This document shows, in pieces, positions 60,601-64,000 of a DNA stretch of 64,000 nucleotides; position 1 is the first letter of the stretch; each line of letters starts with the position of its first letter. The stretch lies in contig NC_133121.1 of NCBI RefSeq assembly GCF_033568475.1, positions 133,332,375 through 133,396,374 of the forward strand. The letters run 5' to 3'. Source of the DNA: Henckelia pumila (lineage: Eukaryota; Streptophyta; Magnoliopsida; Lamiales; Gesneriaceae). The notes beneath the pieces were generated by a model that saw only the letters and a list, made by a program, of their open reading frames with translations, was not told the origin of the DNA and ran no database searches. The position numbers and the translations under genes are program-made.

Positions 60601-62358
60601 TAAAGTGGATGAGAAAGAAACACAAATCGCAAGGTTAAAAACCCAGCTCTGATACCATGTCAGAAAAATGAAATCTCTTATTTCTTCAACGTATGTACAC
60701 TAGTTTAAATAATTACAGGGAGAAAGACTAAAAAAGGAAAAAATATAAACTATGGATTCATATCTACACATTCCATAATCTATAGCAATTTAAGATTCAC
60801 ATAATCAATCTAATTATATAGCCGATTTGATTGTGATCTCCAACAACACGTCTTTATGGCCGAGCCACATAAATCATGTGTTTTGATGTGTACTGCCTTT
60901 AGTATGTTTCTGAAGTTCTGCAGCTACAAAATTCAACAGATATCAATTGCCAATATCTTCTGCATGTTGAGAAGTTTTTTTTACTTATTATGGTATATGT
61001 AAGGGGCCATTTTATATTTCTGGTTTAGACCCCTTTGCAACGTCCCTGACATTTGATGCCCTTTACAACCTCTGGCAGGTTAAAGTCATCTTTTTTTCAA
61101 AAACCGGAGAACGTGCTACTCCATTCATTCGTCAGGCTGCTAAACGCTATTGGCCATATGCCAGTTTTGCTTTTACCCTATGGAAAGAAGAGGAGTCTTC
61201 ATTTTGGTGGAATACGTATGTTGTTTAAATTTTGTTTTTCCTCTTTTTTTCACGTGTCAAATGTGGTGTGTCTCCCATCTGTGCAAAAAAAAAAAGAAAA
61301 AAAGAAAAAGTGGTGTGTTTCCCATCTGTGCAAATCTTGACACTGTTTTCCATGTTTTGTTTCATTTTCTTTTCCCAATTTATCCCTAAATTTTTCTTGA
61401 ACGTTAGTAACAAAGAAAAAAGTATATTGAGATTTTTTTTTCCTAATATGGTCGTCAACTCTCAATTATAATAATTTGTCAGCATTGGTGACCATTCACA
61501 AGTGGTAGCCACTACTGAAGAGTCAGCACAGGAAGAAATAACAGAACTCCTTCGTCGGTCTCACAAGATTAGTTAAAGTTTGTGTATTCAAATTTTGTGC
61601 TTCTTTTGTGTGTTCCACTCGATTGATACTCAATGATTGACCATTGGTGCACAAAGGTTGGGGTCCCCGTTAAGTCATTCATTGGTGCTTTTGTAAAACA
61701 AAGAATGCAAATTGTTTCATCTGAAATAGCAACAGGTTGAAGTCTATATTTGGTTTTTGTTACTGGACTGATTGCTATCATCTATGGTTTTCCATCATAA
61801 CAGGTTTGGTGTGGAATCTGCCCCTGCTATTGTGTTTCTCAAAGACCCGGGTGTTGAACCAGTTGTATACCATGGAAAGTACCGTCTTCCATCAGTTTTT
61901 TGTCTAACTATATGCATCCTTAAACTTTTGTTCTGAGGTATCAAGCTGATAAATCTGTTTCATTTTCAGGATTCATCAACAGTTCATTTTTTATAGATAT
62001 TATGGAGAAAAACAAGCTTCATGGTACCCTTTGTTCTTGAAAATTATTTAGTTTCACTTTCATGGTTTTTTTTTTCACTGCTGAAATGAGGTTGTCAACA
62101 ATCAACATAGGACTTTTGGGACGATAGTTTTTTTTCCAAGTTATTCTGATTCACTTACGTAGCAAGGTAAAATACCTAATTTTCTCTTGCATAATTTTCT
62201 GGTGTGTTCTTTCAGTGCTTCCCCAATTGAGAAATATTACTGCCACGGAGTTGGGTTGTGATTCTCGTGGCTATTCACGTGCTGGAAATGATACCAAGAT
62301 TTGGTACTGTGCGATTGTTGCTGGAAGGCTGAGCCAAGAACTCAACAAAATGCGGAAG
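45682..62358 (+). CDS. Membrane-anchored DnaJ-like/thioredoxin-like protein, gene continues off the window
   Basis: Exons: 45682-45847, 45967-46036, 47301-47343, 48588-48665, 48822-48906, 49077-49159, 51231-51288, 51377-51487, 53461-53518, 53707-53806, 54992-55027, 61079-61215, 61804-61878, 61970-62023, 62216-62358; the last ends at GTGAGT, so more lies beyond the edge. About 430 residues seen. A hydrophobic segment (residues 27-46, SVPLILFVLSLVYQLFVLP) is a signal anchor. A J-like domain follows (HYDVLGIPKYSSVEDVTQAY ... RDYDIYN) but has no HPD. Then a thioredoxin-like region (IISFGSDRCAQFSPDWKRI) with one Cys instead of CXXC, and a second one (VKVIFFSKTGE; ESAPAIVFLKDPG). Architecture recalls DNAJC16-like ER proteins. 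One oddity: exons 13 and 14 differ in phase by one base. Intron 11 holds a copia element. Confidence 0.82.
46037..53460 (+). other. Introns 2-8 of the DnaJ-like gene
   Basis: Large introns, T-rich, with no internal gene. A MITE-like foldback at about 47780-47985 (TTTGGATGGAAGGAT at the left, ATCCTTCCATCCAAA at the right) and a CGAGCTCAAG-rich foldback relative at about 52820-52980 in intron 8. The remainder shows nothing I can name. Confidence 0.55.
47780..47985. mobile_element. MITE in intron 3 of the DnaJ-like gene
   Basis: Left TTTGGATGGAAGGATTTAAA and right GTATCCTTCCATCCAAAC are inverted repeats; GATTTGA/TCAAATC words fold the centre. The target duplication is not clear. Confidence 0.55.
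55998..56185 (-). repeat. 3' LTR of the intronic copia
   Basis: 188 bp; borders the polypurine tract at 56186-56196. Confidence 0.95.
56193..60559 (-). pseudogene. Intronic copia gag-pol polyprotein, one early frameshift
   Basis: From about 60443 to the stop at 56195-56193 the frame is open for 1416 codons. Domains in order: UBN2-type Gag (FDSWDEADSMVMSWL, IWESIRRTYS), CCHC knuckle CTYCKKSSHTKETC, protease WVIDSGATDHM, GAG-pre-integrase HHFRLGHPSFG, integrase ([23 protein letters not shown]), RT (KNAFLHGTLNEEIYM, YVDDIIMTG) and RNase H (AYTDADYAGS, STSGYC). An ATG at 60559 opens 38 codons in another frame, reaching TGA at about 60446; a single-base loss in the A run at about 60447-60451 separates the two, placing the start in the wrong frame. 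The rest is intact, so only the start is broken. It could still be supplied in trans by relatives. Confidence 0.9.
60641..60657 (-). other. Primer-binding site of the intronic copia
   Basis: Reads TGGTATCAGAGCTGGGT on the minus strand, directly next to the 5' LTR; standard initiator-tRNA-Met type site. Confidence 0.93.
60658..60845 (-). repeat. 5' LTR of the intronic copia
   Basis: 188 bp, one mismatch with its partner. Confidence 0.95.
61483..61557 (+). other. Possible in-frame cassette exon of the DnaJ-like gene
   Basis: After TTTGTCAG a 75-base stretch is open in the phase left by exon 12 and reads IGDHSQVVATTEESAQEEI, then TELLRR. It is followed by GTCTCA and leaves the same phase for exon 13. 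Skipping or including it keeps the frame. If not spliced at the weak donor it would end at TAA 61574-61576. Real exon versus remnant is undecided. Confidence 0.4.
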
Positions 62359-63127
62359 GTGAGTTTCTTTCATTTGTTGTTGATCGTCACTTTCTTTAAT
62401 AAAATAAAAATACATTCAAAACATTTACACAATTTAACCGCAAGTGTGAGGTGAGAAGGGGTTGTCGTTTATATTCTGCTACGAAAATGAAATAAACGTT
62501 TTAAATTTCCGACAAAACAAAAGGATTGTAAAGGAATATTTAATGGGGAATATTCAGGGTCCTACTCTAATCCCATGTGATTCTTTTGGTTGAATCCATA
62601 TGTATTCATGAGCTGATAAATTTTTCTATTGTATTGATTTATTATTTTAAGCTATATCAAACCTAATATTGATTGTAATAATCAAATCCCTTTCACTCAT
62701 TTGATAAAAAATATCGCAGTAACATTTGTTAAACCCTCACGCTTGTGACTCAATGTAATGGCTGTTATGCAAGTCGATCAAAATGTATCATTCGAGATGG
62801 CATGCCTCCGAAATTATTAAATTAAAACTATAAAACATGCACTCAGCAATTGCAGGAAATGAACCAGATTAATAATTTAAATCATAAATTTATAAAGCGG
62901 AGTCCCTAGCCTTGATAAATTCTAATGTATTTGAATACGGTCGAACATGTTACTCAATCAAATCAATATATTTAGTACAAAAAATGAAAAAAATATTTTT
63001 ATATTTTTTTGTAAAAATCAAAATCTTCGCATCCATTGTTGTTTATCGTTGCTTGCTTTGTGTTGTTCTTTTTCTCCTGTAAAATAAAGTGGAGCAGATG
63101 AGTTTCTTTCTGTGCCCAAGATGTAAA
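62359..63127 (+). other. Intron following exon 15, unassigned
   Basis: Starts with donor GTGAGT. AT-rich, no exon or RNA recognised before the LINE poly(A) at 63128. Confidence 0.5.
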
Positions 63128-64000
63128 TTTTTTTTTTGATAGGACACTAGAACTTTATATATATAGTGAAATAAGTAGATACAAAAAGTGAACCAGCGGT
63201 CCACAAAAGCTAACTATGCTCCTTTGCAAACAAAGGCAATTATCATCTAAATCAAAGCCAATTTTCAATCCCTATACAAGTCTAATAAAGCCAAAGACTG
63301 GAAGCTAGAACCATTGTGAGCCCACATGGAAACTCTCAGTTTGACTTTGTCCCAAACTTCCTTTACTGTTTCTTCACTTATCATCAAAAATTCTTCTATT
63401 CCTCTCCAGCCAAAGCGACCAACACACGCCATGAACCACTATCAACCAAAACACTCTCCCTTTTTGTCCAAGCCGACCTCCTAGATCCATAGCAAAAAGA
63501 TCTTTTGTTGAGTTCGTGATTACCCAAGATAGTCCCAATTCCTTGAGAGCAAGATTCCACAAGAAACCAGAAAACGGACAATGAATAACCAAATGATCCT
63601 GAGTCTCCCCCCTGTTTGCATAGTACGCACCAGTTCGGGCTAAGGGAGATGTTCGGAAGCCTCTTTTGAATCAAATCACAGGTAGGCAACCTCCCCAACG
63701 CAGTTGTCCATGAGAAAAACTGAACCTTTGTCGGAATCGGGGCTTTCCAGATTGGATAGAAAAGAGGGAAACTAGGGAATCGCTCGACCGGAAAGAAAGA
63801 CTCAAAGAAGGACTTAACTGAAAATACACCTGAGCTATCCCACAACCATTTCCTCACATCCTCAGCGCCCTCTATTAGGTTGACCCCCCTCAAAACTTCC
63901 AGCAGATTACCTAACTGGCCCAATTCATCATCCCTCAGATCGCGTCTAAAATGCAAGTTCCAAGATAAAGAATTGGAGGAAGGATATGGATCTTGACAAA
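63128..64000 (-). mobile_element. LINE (L1-type) 3' end, antisense, continuing off the window
   Basis: The minus strand ends in ten A residues at 63137-63128, the 3' tail of a LINE. Upstream, from 63956, the frame encodes a zinc-binding RT C-terminal domain: RKWLWDSSGVFSVKSFF, PIWKAPIPTKVQFFSWT, GRLPTCDLIQKR, NWCVLCKQGGDS. Near 63595 the frame shifts, continuing MVIHCPFSGFLWNLALKELG and later WSLWLERNRRIFDDK to a stop at 63376-63374. Reverse transcriptase itself would lie beyond the right edge. Position after exon 15 suggests it sits in an intron of the DnaJ-like gene. Degenerate. Confidence 0.85.

Larger units (their letters stand above)
55998..60845 (-). mobile_element. Young Ty1-copia element, antisense in intron 11
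   Basis: 188-bp LTRs at 55998-56185 and 60658-60845 (TGTCAG...CCAACA) differ at one position (56042 versus 60702). Target duplication ACACG at 55993-55997 and 60846-60850. Primer site TGGTATCAGAGCTGGG (60657 leftwards) abuts the 5' LTR and matches the initiator methionine tRNA 3' end; a polypurine tract (TTGAGGGGGAG on the minus strand) abuts the 3' LTR. Complete structure with near-identical LTRs means a recent insertion. Confidence 0.96.
55028..61078 (+). other. Intron 11 of the DnaJ-like gene, enlarged by a copia insertion
   Basis: Donor GTATAC at 55028 and acceptor TCTGGCAG at 61071-61078. Without the 4848-bp copia and one target duplication it would be about 1.2 kb. 55028-55992 and 60851-61070 hold no gene. 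Confidence 0.7.

Overview
The window is nuclear DNA of a flowering plant, almost certainly a eudicot: AT-rich intergenic DNA, short GT-AG introns with T-rich acceptors, a plant NAC transcription factor with a miR164-type site, a CC-NB-LRR type resistance-gene remnant, Ty1-copia and Ty3-gypsy retrotransposons, many small foldback elements and an integrated plant pararetrovirus. The species cannot be named from the sequence.

Layout. 1-261: two exons of an RPA70-like gene (minus strand) running off the left edge. About 335-17472: one Ty1-copia element (plus strand) blown up by three nested insertions: a gypsy solo LTR in gag (1180-4402), a 7.0-kb non-autonomous gypsy element between RT and RNase H (7284-14305), and a related gypsy LTR in the 3' LTR region (about 15270-17072). 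Removing the first two with one copy of each target duplication leaves the copia frame in phase. 17473-22240: transposon debris, including a Myb/SANT-like pseudogene and foldback elements. 22252-29791: a 7.5-kb unit with about 130-bp terminal inverted repeats and a perfect 11-bp target duplication (Mutator-like architecture) whose interior is a nearly complete pararetrovirus: promoter, coat protein, movement protein, protease/RT/RNase H and a transactivator-like protein, all on the minus strand. 30347-34990: broken NB-LRR pieces, cut by a hAT-like element. 35016-42310: AT-rich DNA with a possible solo LTR and several MITEs with target duplications.

Two host genes look real. A three-exon NAC gene (42311-43393, plus) belongs to the miR164-regulated NAM/CUC/ORE1 clade by motif; a diverged tandem duplication lies behind it. 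From 45682 to beyond the right edge lies a large, intron-rich gene for a membrane-anchored DnaJ-like/thioredoxin-like protein (15 exons seen plus one possible cassette exon). Its intron 11 holds a young antisense Ty1-copia element (55998-60845; LTRs differ at one of 188 positions; 5-bp target duplication), and its last visible intron holds the 3' end of an antisense LINE.

The most unusual object is the pararetrovirus enclosed by Mutator-type ends (22241-29802). Also notable are the array of ATCGGA-AGC-TCCGAT hairpins just upstream of the TATA box of the gypsy LTR, and a perfect 15-nt complementarity between the primer-binding position of the outer copia element and its own LTR, where no tRNA-type binding site is visible.
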